DNA of 43,891 nt from Verrucomicrobiota bacterium (GTDB lineage Bacteria > Verrucomicrobiota > Kiritimatiellia > SS1-B-03-39 > UBA6053). Where the stretch lies: assembly GCA_020831635.1 (NCBI GenBank), contig JAFIGC010000032.1, forward strand, positions 1 to 43,891, in the 5' to 3' direction. Made by a program: the position numbers and the translations under genes. The notes under the pieces are model-generated. The model was not told the DNA's origin, searched no databases, and saw nothing but the letters and a program-made list of their open reading frames with translations. This document shows positions 33,301 through 41,176 of the stretch, in pieces. Position 1 is the stretch's first letter. Each line of letters begins with the position of its first letter.

Positions 33301-35574
33301 TTATACAATTTTCAGAAACTCGGAAAAAGACCCGTGTGCAGCTGATATTGCTTCATTTACTGATTCCAAAGTAGATCCCATTTTAAATCGTCGTTGAGGA
33401 ACGCCACCTTTATTATCGATTTCACACAAAACGCCACGTTCTAGCAAAAGAGGAACCGTAGAGTCTAAGAAATAACGTGCTCGGGTACCTAACTTAATAA
33501 GAATGACGCTCTCACTTATATGAGTACTTCTAATAAAATATCTCAACAATTTTTCTAGGTCACGAAGATCGAGATCCATTTTTCCATCAAAATCTAAATC
33601 CAAGTGTTCAACTTTATCAGACAGAGGGTACAGGACTCCGATTTGTTGAAGAAGTGCACGAACTGACACTGGCTCCCAAAACTCAGAGTTTTGCTCCACT
33701 TGTTTAACAGAATCAACATTAGTATCATCGAATTGGACATTAATAAACTTGCTTGATTCGTAAATACGAATTTGACCAAAGTGGCACTCGGTAAATTTGC
33801 ATTGTGTAAATGTAGACATTTCAAGACTTGTGGGAGAGAAAAAACAATTCTTGAATGTGATGTTATTGAGCTTGCGATCACGTAATGAATCTGGAGGGAA
33901 AACAATATTTTTTATCTGAAGGCCTTTCGCATCAACCTCGCTTAACAGACGGACGACGAGGCTGCCACAATTTTCTTGTGTGTAGCTAGCTTGCCCATCT
34001 AAAGTACTAATGTGTAACAAGAATTCCGCGGCCTGAACACGCTCAAAAGTGGGATGCCGTTTAATCGCTCGAATAAATGATCGTTGCGCAGGCTTTGGCA
34101 GCACACCTCGTCTGAGTGTAGCTAACACTTCACCCTTCGCCTTATCATCTAGCGGAAGAATTTGCTCGGCAATTCCTTCTCCCAGAAAAAACAAACGGAA
34201 TTCTTCGTGATCGAACTCTACAGCATTTGAAGCGTTTGGAGAGTTAATCAAAAGCGCATGGCCACGGATTCGTTCATGAATTTGCTGTGCCTGAAAAGCA
34301 CTTTTTTTCTTTGTCTCACAATAATAATCTGTCACAAACTCTAGATTATCTCTTTTCAAAAAATCAACGCGAGTTTCCCAAGATGCCAGCGCAAGTAAAG
34401 AAAGTAATTCACAATGTTCATCCGCTGAAAGGAGAGGTGTGCCCAGATCTCGTTCGCCCGAGCGGTCAATCCACTTTTCATTGGCCTCACGTTCGATTAT
34501 ACCCCGAACAAAAACAGCAAAAAAATCAGGTCCTGATTTATGAATTTGATCTAAAAAATCATCGAGCGATGGGCATTTAGTAGCTATATCAACTAGACGT
34601 CGGACTAAAACTGGGCGGGTTAACAGCGAATGACTCTCTCCAAGTCTTTCTGTTACACGTTGATATATTTCCTCACCATTCGACACCTTCCTTTTCTCAC
34701 AATACTCTAAAAACTGTGGCTTTTGCCAACGATGTAATTCCAATTTGCCAAAACCCACAGAATGTGTGCTAATAGTATCAAATAGTTTTTCTTGCGTCTT
34801 AAGATTCTCAAATTCAAAATAAGCTTTGCGTGCTGCAATAACCAAGCAACCTCTAGAGTCCAATGCTGAAACAAGAATACCCATTGCCGAGAGCGCTTCT
34901 CCAGAACTTCCTTCTACGAGCATCTCTTCAAAACCATCGAACGCAGGCACTATAACACCCATTCTGACAAGAGCGAGAAAAGAATCGTAGTATAAAAACG
35001 GGAAACGATAACGATTTTGAAGTGCACCAACCGTAATATCATCAAATCTAAGAAAATGTTTTCCGCCCAAAGGAATTGGCACCAGCAACCAGTCGGCCTT
35101 CCCCTCAATAAATCGACTAGCTTGTTCTTTTGCCATTTTATTGATGAGAAAGGTTTTCCCTTCTCCAGCATCACTTGTAATGTAATAAATACTTGTTTCG
35201 AACGGACTTTTATCGCCAAGCGTCCTGAGCATTGAGTTTAAAGCGTCATTTGTTTTGTCCGGAATTTCCTCAGGATGGACTTCAAGTGACTCAAGAATTG
35301 TTGCAGATGGCGATACAAAAAGATTAGTGTCACTTACACCCTCTCGCAAGCGTGTAGCTAAGAGAGGTAGTTTTGCCAACCTTTTTAATATCCAACTACC
35401 AGCGGATACAGGTCCATTTCCATCATCTAAAATTACATCGCCATCTTTAGTTGAAATTGCAACATCAAGAAGCTCACCATTCACCGAAAATATTATTTTC
35501 GATTTGTCATGAAGAATCTCGCTTCCAGGGTCCGCAAATGCCGATACAATAGATTTGAATTCGTTGATATGCAT
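33301..35574 (-). CDS. NACHT-like STAND ATPase with pentapeptide-like tail
   Basis: The 757-residue protein has an N-terminal domain of unknown type (1-120), then a P-loop ATPase. Walker A is SDAGEGKT (134-141), and a NACHT-style Walker B is VIVPAFDGFEEML (207-219), hydrophobics followed by D-G-F-E-E. An arginine-containing strand VIAARKAYF (245-253) follows. The winged-helix motif EFDHEEFRLFFLGEGIAEQI (453-472) is typical of STAND ATPases. Residues ~555-620 (LNNITFKNCFF, CKFTECHF, SSKFINVQF) resemble pentapeptide repeats, and a further ~130-residue domain ends the protein. STAND ATPases sense a trigger, oligomerise and unleash an effector. Here the likely effector is the NYN nuclease encoded 2 bp upstream. 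The gene is much more AT-rich than hsdR, a sign of separate origin. Confidence 0.75.
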   Translation of the reverse strand: MHINEFKSIVSAFADPGSEILHDKSKIIFSVNGELLDVAISTKDGDVILDDGNGPVSAGSWILKRLAKLPLLATRLREGVSDTNLFVSPSATILESLEVHPEEIPDKTNDALNSMLRTLGDKSPFETSIYYITSDAGEGKTFLINKMAKEQASRFIEGKADWLLVPIPLGGKHFLRFDDITVGALQNRYRFPFLYYDSFLALVRMGVIVPAFDGFEEMLVEGSSGEALSAMGILVSALDSRGCLVIAARKAYFEFENLKTQEKLFDTISTHSVGFGKLELHRWQKPQFLEYCEKRKVSNGEEIYQRVTERLGESHSLLTRPVLVRRLVDIATKCPSLDDFLDQIHKSGPDFFAVFVRGIIEREANEKWIDRSGERDLGTPLLSADEHCELLSLLALASWETRVDFLKRDNLEFVTDYYCETKKKSAFQAQQIHERIRGHALLINSPNASNAVEFDHEEFRLFFLGEGIAEQILPLDDKAKGEVLATLRRGVLPKPAQRSFIRAIKRHPTFERVQAAEFLLHISTLDGQASYTQENCGSLVVRLLSEVDAKGLQIKNIVFPPDSLRDRKLNNITFKNCFFSPTSLEMSTFTQCKFTECHFGQIRIYESSKFINVQFDDTNVDSVKQVEQNSEFWEPVSVRALLQQIGVLYPLSDKVEHLDLDFDGKMDLDLRDLEKLLRYFIRSTHISESVILIKLGTRARYFLDSTVPLLLERGVLCEIDNKGGVPQRRFKMGSTLESVNEAISAAHGSFSEFLKIV

Positions 35575-35576
35575 GA

Positions 35577-36290
35577 TTAGAGGTCCTTTTCGGTTAGTTT
35601 AGCGCCACGGATGCCTTGTAAAGATCGTGTTCGATTTGGCTTAGGATGAAATCTAGCTACTGGCGTTCCTCGCAGTAAAGCAGTTCTAACTGGAGGTAAG
35701 AAATCATCGTCTCCACTTACAAGAATCAAATGTTGATAGTCTTGGGTTGGTGCGTAAATCATGTCGCATGTAAGCATCGTGTCTACAATTTTTTGCTCAT
35801 GTCGATAAACGAGGTCGTCGTCCATCACCAAGCATCCTGCAACTGGGCATTTCCCAGTTTTCAATAATTTCTTGGCTACTTTAAGCGAGCAAGCTGAGTC
35901 TGTACAACCCACAGCGGTGGGAGTTTGAACCCGAAGGTTCCCAGGCTTTCCTTTCTTACGATATGTACCGAAAAGAAGGTGGTCTGGCTCCTCCATCATT
36001 GCCACGGCAAGTTCTGCATTAGTTGCCAATGATAAGATTTTATTTCCTTCGCATGGTAAACGGATTATAGCTGGAAAATCCTTTGCTATTGCAACTGCTA
36101 AATCCTGTGCTCGCTGGGTCATTGTAGGCCCCTCATACCAGCCCCCATATATCCTAATGTGGCAGGTTCCCCGCAGAGACATCGGAGAAAGTGACGTTTG
36201 TAGCAAAGCTGTAGTCGCAACATCAAGAATTCCTGAGGACTTATGGCGCTCCAAAAGATTATCATAGTCAATAAAAATAACGAGCTTCAT
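35577..36290 (-). CDS. NYN-domain (PIN-like) ribonuclease with a cysteine-pair insert
   Basis: NYN domains are PIN-fold nucleases acting mostly on RNA. The 237-residue product shows the core: KLVIFIDYDNLLERH with Asp8 and Asp10, KIVDTMLTCDMIY with Asp170, and HLILVSGDDDFLPPVRTALLRGTPV with Asp194-196, all at the positions expected for the acidic site. An insert carries C-x4-C twice (Cys129/134 and Cys148/153), possibly a zinc knuckle. The ATG at 36290 directly follows the hsdS stop (TGAATG), and the STAND ATPase begins 2 bp after its own stop. Its expression is thus tied to the methylase-specificity genes. It is AT-rich like its partner. Confidence 0.8.
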   Translation of the reverse strand: MKLVIFIDYDNLLERHKSSGILDVATTALLQTSLSPMSLRGTCHIRIYGGWYEGPTMTQRAQDLAVAIAKDFPAIIRLPCEGNKILSLATNAELAVAMMEEPDHLLFGTYRKKGKPGNLRVQTPTAVGCTDSACSLKVAKKLLKTGKCPVAGCLVMDDDLVYRHEQKIVDTMLTCDMIYAPTQDYQHLILVSGDDDFLPPVRTALLRGTPVARFHPKPNRTRSLQGIRGAKLTEKDL

Positions 36291-37724
36291 TCAATTATTT
36301 CTCCGTTCGGATGAAGTTGAGGCAACTTCTCCACTCAAGAGTTTCGGCAATAGCGTATCTCGGAGTTGTGCCAGAGTGAAGGATTGCATTGAGTTAGATC
36401 GGATCTTATCCAACACCGCTCCGGAAGTCTTTCCGTATTCCTTGTAGAGGTATGTATTTTTTGGCTTCGGAATAAGAAGGTGATCAAATGCATCCTTTGC
36501 AACTCGCTGTCTTCCGCTTGTTCCAACCATGCTTTGAATCGCATGTGACCTTAGTTCGTCAGAACGAGCAAAAAAGTATCCGATTGATTTGGGTATATCT
36601 TTTTTGGGTCTAAGTACGATAAACTCCGTCGAGCCCCAACCTGTTTCACCGTCTGCTAAAAAATCAACGAAGGCTGTTTTTCCATTTTCAAGGCATGGCG
36701 TGATTCGTGCCAATAGCGTGTCGCCGTTTATAAACCTGCTGCCAGACTTAAATTCACGTTTATTCGTCCCGGTCGGGGAGGGTCCTTCTGTAGGAACAGA
36801 TTTCATATCGAGGTAGGTTGCTATCGATTTTTTTTTGAGATTTCTGCGAGGGTTGATTTCGCATATATCACTAAATGGAGAAACCTCCCACCCCACCGGA
36901 ATTTCGCCCAGCTCAGAGTCTTGCAGCGTGTCAGGGAAGAGTGCGGCAGTTTTTGCCAGATTCTCACGGGTCTCGTCGGGCAATTTATCGAGTTCCGCTT
37001 CCGTTTTTCCGGCGATAGCGGCCATGGCTGCGCGTTCCATAGCGGCTTCGCAGCTACACTCACCCCCGCCGGTGTTCTGCTGAAGCCACTTTTCTCTGGC
37101 TTCAACTTTCGCCCGTGTCGGTTCAAAATCCACAAACCATGACTTGAAGATCGCCTGCGCCATCGCCTCCAGGGTCTCGTTCATCTTGCGGTTGAGTTCG
37201 ATCTTGTCGTCCAGGGTGCCGAGGATGTGGGCTATGGCTTTCTGCTCGGGGAGTGGGGGGAGTGGTATTTCGATATGCTCAATTTGTGTTCCACTTATGT
37301 TTGCTTGGGCACTTCCGTCTGCGAGCCCAAACATTTGATCAACATAACCATCTTGGGACAAGACATAGTATATATAATCTAAATGAGCGTTCTCACTATC
37401 ATGGACAAAAACCTTTCCAACACGTTGATTTAGATAGTGATCTTCAGTAACCTCGGGCATTCGTCCGACTTTACCCACTGTAGCACCAGTCATAGCTATG
37501 AGTACGTCGCCCTTCATTAAGCGAAATTTCTCAATTCTAGGATTACCTGTAATAACACTCAACGGGACGCGCTGGACATCGGCTACATCAACATCAGGAG
37601 GTTTGATGTTTTTGATCTTAATAACGGGACATCCTCTGTCACCCATATCAGAGCTTTTGAAAGCAAAACCTGATCGCACTTTCGCGACATCACCCAATCG
37701 TCTAATCCCCAACTCACTTCCCAT
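36291..37724 (-). CDS. hsdS: Type I restriction-modification specificity subunit
   Basis: HsdS recognises the bipartite target sequence. The 477-residue product starts MGSELGIRRLGDVAKVRSG, with GGAGGT 6 nt upstream. Target-recognition domain 1 spans about 5-150. The central conserved region IPLPPLPEQKAIAHILGTLDDKIELNRKMNETLEAMAQAIFKSWFVDFEPTRAK (about 150-205) ends it. TRD2 spans about 260-425 (IPVGWEVSPFSDICEINP onward), and a closing helix DKIRSNSMQSFTLAQLRDTLLPKLLSGEV ends the protein. The DNA coding for the TRDs is visibly AT-richer than that for the central region, as expected for exchange of recognition domains. The first codons overlap the preceding small gene by 11 bp. Confidence 0.93.
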   Translation of the reverse strand: MGSELGIRRLGDVAKVRSGFAFKSSDMGDRGCPVIKIKNIKPPDVDVADVQRVPLSVITGNPRIEKFRLMKGDVLIAMTGATVGKVGRMPEVTEDHYLNQRVGKVFVHDSENAHLDYIYYVLSQDGYVDQMFGLADGSAQANISGTQIEHIEIPLPPLPEQKAIAHILGTLDDKIELNRKMNETLEAMAQAIFKSWFVDFEPTRAKVEAREKWLQQNTGGGECSCEAAMERAAMAAIAGKTEAELDKLPDETRENLAKTAALFPDTLQDSELGEIPVGWEVSPFSDICEINPRRNLKKKSIATYLDMKSVPTEGPSPTGTNKREFKSGSRFINGDTLLARITPCLENGKTAFVDFLADGETGWGSTEFIVLRPKKDIPKSIGYFFARSDELRSHAIQSMVGTSGRQRVAKDAFDHLLIPKPKNTYLYKEYGKTSGAVLDKIRSNSMQSFTLAQLRDTLLPKLLSGEVASTSSERRNN

Positions 37725-37941
37725 AACCCACCTCCCTTCCCGCCCGATCCGGTGACGTGAGGAAAGCGACATATTCGTTTTGCACATCGAGGGCGAGGGT
37801 TTTTCCGTTGCGGAGGGCGCTGAGGTGGGCATCGGTGAGGGCGAAGACATCCCCGCCGTAGCGTTTGCCGAAAGGGGTGTCCGCGCCGTCGGCGGCATCG
37901 AAGGGGGTATCGAGGATGATGAGCTTTGGTGCTGATTTCAT
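37714..37941 (-). CDS. Small protein of type I restriction loci
   Basis: The 75-residue product is MKSAPKLIILDTPFDAADGA, then DTPFGKRYGGDVFALTDAHL and RNGKTLALDVQNEYVAFL. I recall similar short proteins next to hsdS in other loci, but the function is unknown. It begins at the edge of a hairpin repeat array; no strong ribosome site is seen. Its 11-bp overlap with hsdS suggests coupling. The longer reading to 38082 consists of repeat DNA and is rejected. Confidence 0.65.
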   Translation of the reverse strand: MKSAPKLIILDTPFDAADGADTPFGKRYGGDVFALTDAHLSALRNGKTLALDVQNEYVAFLTSPDRAGREVGYGK

Positions 37942-38326
37942 CTTTGTTCTCGTCGTAAAGGCAAGCCCCAAGGGGGCGTTACATTCCAGCCCGGGGCAAC
38001 GCCCCGGGTGGGGAGGTTCTCCCCGTGTTGACGTGGTCTGAAGGACCACCGCATCCCGCGGTGCGCGCGCAAAATGCCCCATACCACCGTGATGCGGCGG
38101 TCCTTCAGACCGCTGATATTCCCTGCGATTCTATTTCCCGGGGCGATGCCCCGGGCTGGAATGCGGCCGCCCCTTTGGGGCTGGTGTGGACCCATCACCC
38201 CAAGCCGTCGATGCGACGGTCCTTCAGGCCGCGTGGACCTTATTGCGTCCGGAACTCCGGGGCGATGACCCGGGCTGAGTTGCGTCGCTCCTTTGGAGCT
38301 GAATACGCCCATTTTGTTCTTCGTCT
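37942..38326 (+). repeat. Hairpin repeat array between fic and the hsdS unit
   Basis: No gene. Two hairpin types alternate: CCCGGGGC-AAC-GCCCCGGG at 37990-38008, its relatives at 38137-38155 and about 38257-38275; and GGTC-TGAAG-GACC types at 38035-38047, 38098-38112 and 38218-38232. The repeats are similar but not identical, suggesting an old tandem or nested insertion of palindromic elements. Confidence 0.8.
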
Positions 38327-39286
38327 TCATCGCGTCACCTCCCAGGTTCCCTTGCGGGGACTACCGGTGCGAATCAGGGCGCCCTCTGCTTTCAGTGCGG
38401 CAATATGTTTTTCGACGGCACGGAGACTGAGTCCCAGCTCTTCGGCGAGGGGTTTGACGGTTCCGGTCGGGTTTTGTTTAAAATAGTCCAAAATCCGTTC
38501 GTCCGTTTTTACCGCACCTTTTACCGAACTTTTTACCGAACTTTGTACGGCAAGCAAGATGGCGTTGAGCATAAATTCGATAAATGGATTACAGGATCCC
38601 TGCACGCCGGAGCGCTCAAGTGCCTGATAATACGCTTCTTGTTGATCCCGGACAATGCTCTCGGTGGGGATGAGACTGAAGAGATTGCGCCATTGATAAA
38701 GAATGACCGTTTGCCACAGCCGCCCCATGCGGCCATTGCCGTCGACGAAAGGGTGAATAAATTCAAATTCATAGTGGAAAAGGCAACTGTTAATCAGCGG
38801 ATGCTCTTCGCTTGCCTGCAACCACTGGAAGAGGTCGCTCATCAGCCCGTGTACCCGGTCTGCGGGCGGGGCGACATGCTGCCCCACGCCCACCTGAATC
38901 GTTCGAAACTTCCCAGCCTGGGTTAACAGGTCATTCATCAAAAGCCGATGAGCTTGGAGCAGATCGTCCATTGACTCGGGGTTATAGGATTCCAGCTCGG
39001 CATACGCACGAATCGCCCCCTTCACCTCCGCCACCTCCGTTACGGTTCCCAGCACACGTTTGCCTTCCAAAATCGCCGTAATTTTCTCTTCACCGAGGTG
39101 ATTCCCCTCGATTTCCAGTGTGCCGCTCAGGGTCTTTACACGGTTTTTTTTTCGAAGACGCGGGGATGCAAAAGCCTTTTCGCTGTACTCAAGCCTGGTG
39201 ACGGCATCACTGATATCGGACACCAGATTCACCATGTTCGACGTAAGGCTGTAAGGCGGCTTATATATGGATTTGTTACTCCCCAT
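38327..39286 (-). CDS. Fic-family AMP-transferase
   Basis: Fic proteins transfer AMP or related groups to target proteins. The 319-residue product has the full catalytic motif FIHPFVDGNGRMGRLWQ (about 177-193; HPFxDGNGRxGR). An N-terminal segment, SGTLEIEGNHL (about 54-64), fits the inhibitory [S/T]xxxE[G/N] helix of self-inhibited class II Fic proteins. A Fic N-terminal domain YKPPYSLTSNMV precedes it, and a C-terminal winged helix (TVKPLAEELGLSLRAVEKHIAALKAEG) follows. The start overlaps the hsdM end by 11 bp, so it is expressed with the methylase. It may be a regulator or toxin of the island; the target is unknown. Confidence 0.92.
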   Translation of the reverse strand: MGSNKSIYKPPYSLTSNMVNLVSDISDAVTRLEYSEKAFASPRLRKKNRVKTLSGTLEIEGNHLGEEKITAILEGKRVLGTVTEVAEVKGAIRAYAELESYNPESMDDLLQAHRLLMNDLLTQAGKFRTIQVGVGQHVAPPADRVHGLMSDLFQWLQASEEHPLINSCLFHYEFEFIHPFVDGNGRMGRLWQTVILYQWRNLFSLIPTESIVRDQQEAYYQALERSGVQGSCNPFIEFMLNAILLAVQSSVKSSVKGAVKTDERILDYFKQNPTGTVKPLAEELGLSLRAVEKHIAALKAEGALIRTGSPRKGTWEVTR

Positions 39287-41030
39287 ACCCCAGTCCCTCC
39301 AGGTTTTTGCGGATTACCGCATCCAGCTTCCGCCCATCCGCCATCTGCGCGTACAGGGTCTGGCTGAGTTCCTTCATTTTCGTTTCAAAGGGGACACCAT
39401 CATCTTCCTCATCCGTTGCACCTACATAGCGGCCCGGAGTGAGGACATGGTCGTGTTTTATGATCTCTTCTAAAGTACATGACTTACAAAATCCCGGGAT
39501 ATCTTGATAGAAGAGATCACCCTCATCCCCGCTTCTCCCAGAGGGAGAAGGGCTGGAGTGTCGCCATTTTCGGAAGGTGCCCGCGATTTTTTCGGTGTCC
39601 TCGGGTGTGAAGTCGCGTAGAACGCGGTCCTTCATGTAGCCGAGCTGTCTGGCATCTATAAATAGGATTTCGCCCCTTCGGTCGCGAAATCCATTTACCC
39701 TCTCCCGACCTCTCCCAGAGGGAGATGAGCTGGGGGTGCCACAGGCCTGTTTGTTCTTGCTTAAAAACCAGATGCATGCCGGGATTTGGGTATTCGTAAA
39801 CAACTGCCCGGGGAGGGCGACCATCGCCTCAACAAGGTCGGCTTCGAGGAGGGCGCGGCGGATGTCCCCTTCCCCGCCGCTGTTGGAGGACATGGAGCCG
39901 TTGGCGAGGAGCAGGGCCATGGAGCCGTTGGGGGCGAGGTGGTGGAGCATGTGCTGCACCCAGGCGAAGTTGGCGTTTCCCGGGGGCGGGGTGCCGTATT
40001 TCCAGCGGGGATCGCCTTCGAGTTTGCCGTCCCACCATTCCTTGATGTTGAAGGGGGGATTGGCCATGACGTAGTCGGCGCGGAGGTCGGGATGCTGGTC
40101 GTTGGTGAAGCTGTTGGCGGGTTCTTTGCCGAAATTGAAGTCGATCCCCCGTATGGCCATGTTCATGGCCGCGAGCCGCCAGGTGGTGGGGTTGGATTCC
40201 TGACCGTACACGGAAAGGTTTCCGAGCTTGCCGCCGTGCTCTTTGATGAAGCGTTCGCTCTGCACAAAAAAACCGCCGGATCCCATGGCGGGATCGTACA
40301 CCCGGCCCTGATAGGGTTCGAGCATCTCGACAATCAGGGAAACAATGGACTTGGGAGTGAAGTATTGGCCGCCCTTTTTGCCCTCCGCAAGCGCGAACTG
40401 GCCCAGGAAGTATTCATAGACATGCCCGAGAATATCCTTGGCGTGAAGATCGGCGTGCTCGAAGGGTATGGTGGCGATGAGGTCGATGAGGCCGCCGAGG
40501 TTTTCCTGCGGAATCTCCAGACGGGCGTAGCGGTTTTTCTCAATAAAACCCTTGAGCCGGGGGTTCTCGCGTTCGACGGCTTCGAGGGCGTCGTCGATAA
40601 AACGCCCGAGGGATTTGATCTCGTATTCCTCTTTTTTGCCGTTAGCGACCTCGATTTTGGTTCCGGGCGGAAGCTTGGCGTTGTCCTGCAGTGTTTTCCA
40701 GCGGGCCAGCGCGGGCACCCAGAAGACGTTTTTTTCGAGGTAATAGTCGCGCTCCTCCAGTTCAAGGCGGAGCGCTTCGGCGTACGCTTCGGAATCCGGA
40801 CCGCCGTAGTCGGCGGGATCGAGGAAGTAGTCGCTCTCCGGATCTCTCAGAAGTCTGGTGACTTCGTCCTGCCGCATCCTGAACGCATCGGAGACATATT
40901 TCAGAAAGATCAGGCCGAGCACGGCGTGCTTATACACCGCGGCATCGAGAGAGGCACGGAGCCGGTCGGCGGCATTCCAGAGTTTCTTGTCCAGATCATT
41001 GAGAAATTGTTGGGCATCGGTGGGTATCAT
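39276..41030 (-). CDS. hsdM: Type I restriction-modification methyltransferase subunit
   Basis: HsdM methylates adenine in the site read by HsdS. The 584-residue protein has an N-terminal helical domain (LWNAADRLRASLDAAVYKHAVLGLIFLKYVSD), GGQYFTPKSIV (220-230), motif I DPAMGSGGF (246-254) and motif IV NPPF (324-327). Two unusual in-frame segments (about 429-450, GTPSSSPSGRGRERVNG; and 491-508, SSPSPSGRSGDEGD) are encoded by palindromic repeats like those in hsdR. The start MIPTDAQQFLND at 41030 matches homologues; the longer reading to 41081 adds nothing conserved. Fic follows with an 11-bp overlap. Confidence 0.94.
   Translation of the reverse strand: MIPTDAQQFLNDLDKKLWNAADRLRASLDAAVYKHAVLGLIFLKYVSDAFRMRQDEVTRLLRDPESDYFLDPADYGGPDSEAYAEALRLELEERDYYLEKNVFWVPALARWKTLQDNAKLPPGTKIEVANGKKEEYEIKSLGRFIDDALEAVERENPRLKGFIEKNRYARLEIPQENLGGLIDLIATIPFEHADLHAKDILGHVYEYFLGQFALAEGKKGGQYFTPKSIVSLIVEMLEPYQGRVYDPAMGSGGFFVQSERFIKEHGGKLGNLSVYGQESNPTTWRLAAMNMAIRGIDFNFGKEPANSFTNDQHPDLRADYVMANPPFNIKEWWDGKLEGDPRWKYGTPPPGNANFAWVQHMLHHLAPNGSMALLLANGSMSSNSGGEGDIRRALLEADLVEAMVALPGQLFTNTQIPACIWFLSKNKQACGTPSSSPSGRGRERVNGFRDRRGEILFIDARQLGYMKDRVLRDFTPEDTEKIAGTFRKWRHSSPSPSGRSGDEGDLFYQDIPGFCKSCTLEEIIKHDHVLTPGRYVGATDEEDDGVPFETKMKELSQTLYAQMADGRKLDAVIRKNLEGLGYGE
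39517..39556 (-). repeat. In-frame palindromic repeat inside hsdM, second copy
   Basis: CACCCTCATCCCCG, then CTTCTCCC-AGA-GGGAGAAGGG, codes for HSSPSPSGRSGDEGD between the FRKWR helix and the QDIPGFCKS segment. The frame is kept. Confidence 0.75.
39697..39736 (-). repeat. In-frame palindromic repeat inside hsdM, first copy
   Basis: ACCCTCTCCCGAC, then CTCTCCC-AGA-GGGAGA, codes for TPSSSPSGRGRERV between ACIWFLSKNKQ and RRGEILFIDARQLG, where homologues have a short loop. Confidence 0.75.
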
Positions 41031-41040
41031 ATTGCGTCTC

Positions 41041-41069
41041 AATGAATAGGAAATCTTACAAGCTGTCAA
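41041..41069 (-). promoter_or_regulatory. Weak promoter candidate for hsdM
   Basis: On the minus strand TTGACA (41064-41069) and TTCATT (41041-41046) lie 17 nt apart, upstream of the ATG at 41030. The -35 is perfect, the -10 poor. Confidence 0.3.
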
Positions 41070-41176
41070 TCCGCTTCTCATTTTCCTTGCCGATGCCTGC
41101 GGCTGTTTTGTTCTTGCATCTCACAGAGTCACTGAGGCACGGGGCGTTGCGGTTTTGGTGTCTTGTGGTGGCGATT

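Noticed and set aside
37714-38082. 122-codon reading of the small gene before hsdS
   Set aside because: Its first 47 codons lie in hairpin repeat DNA; the ATG at 37941 is more plausible.
41058-41176. 19-codon ORF starting MKSPPQDTKT between DUF1016 and hsdM
   Set aside because: Very short, no ribosome site of its own and no recognisable family; a chance ORF cannot be excluded.
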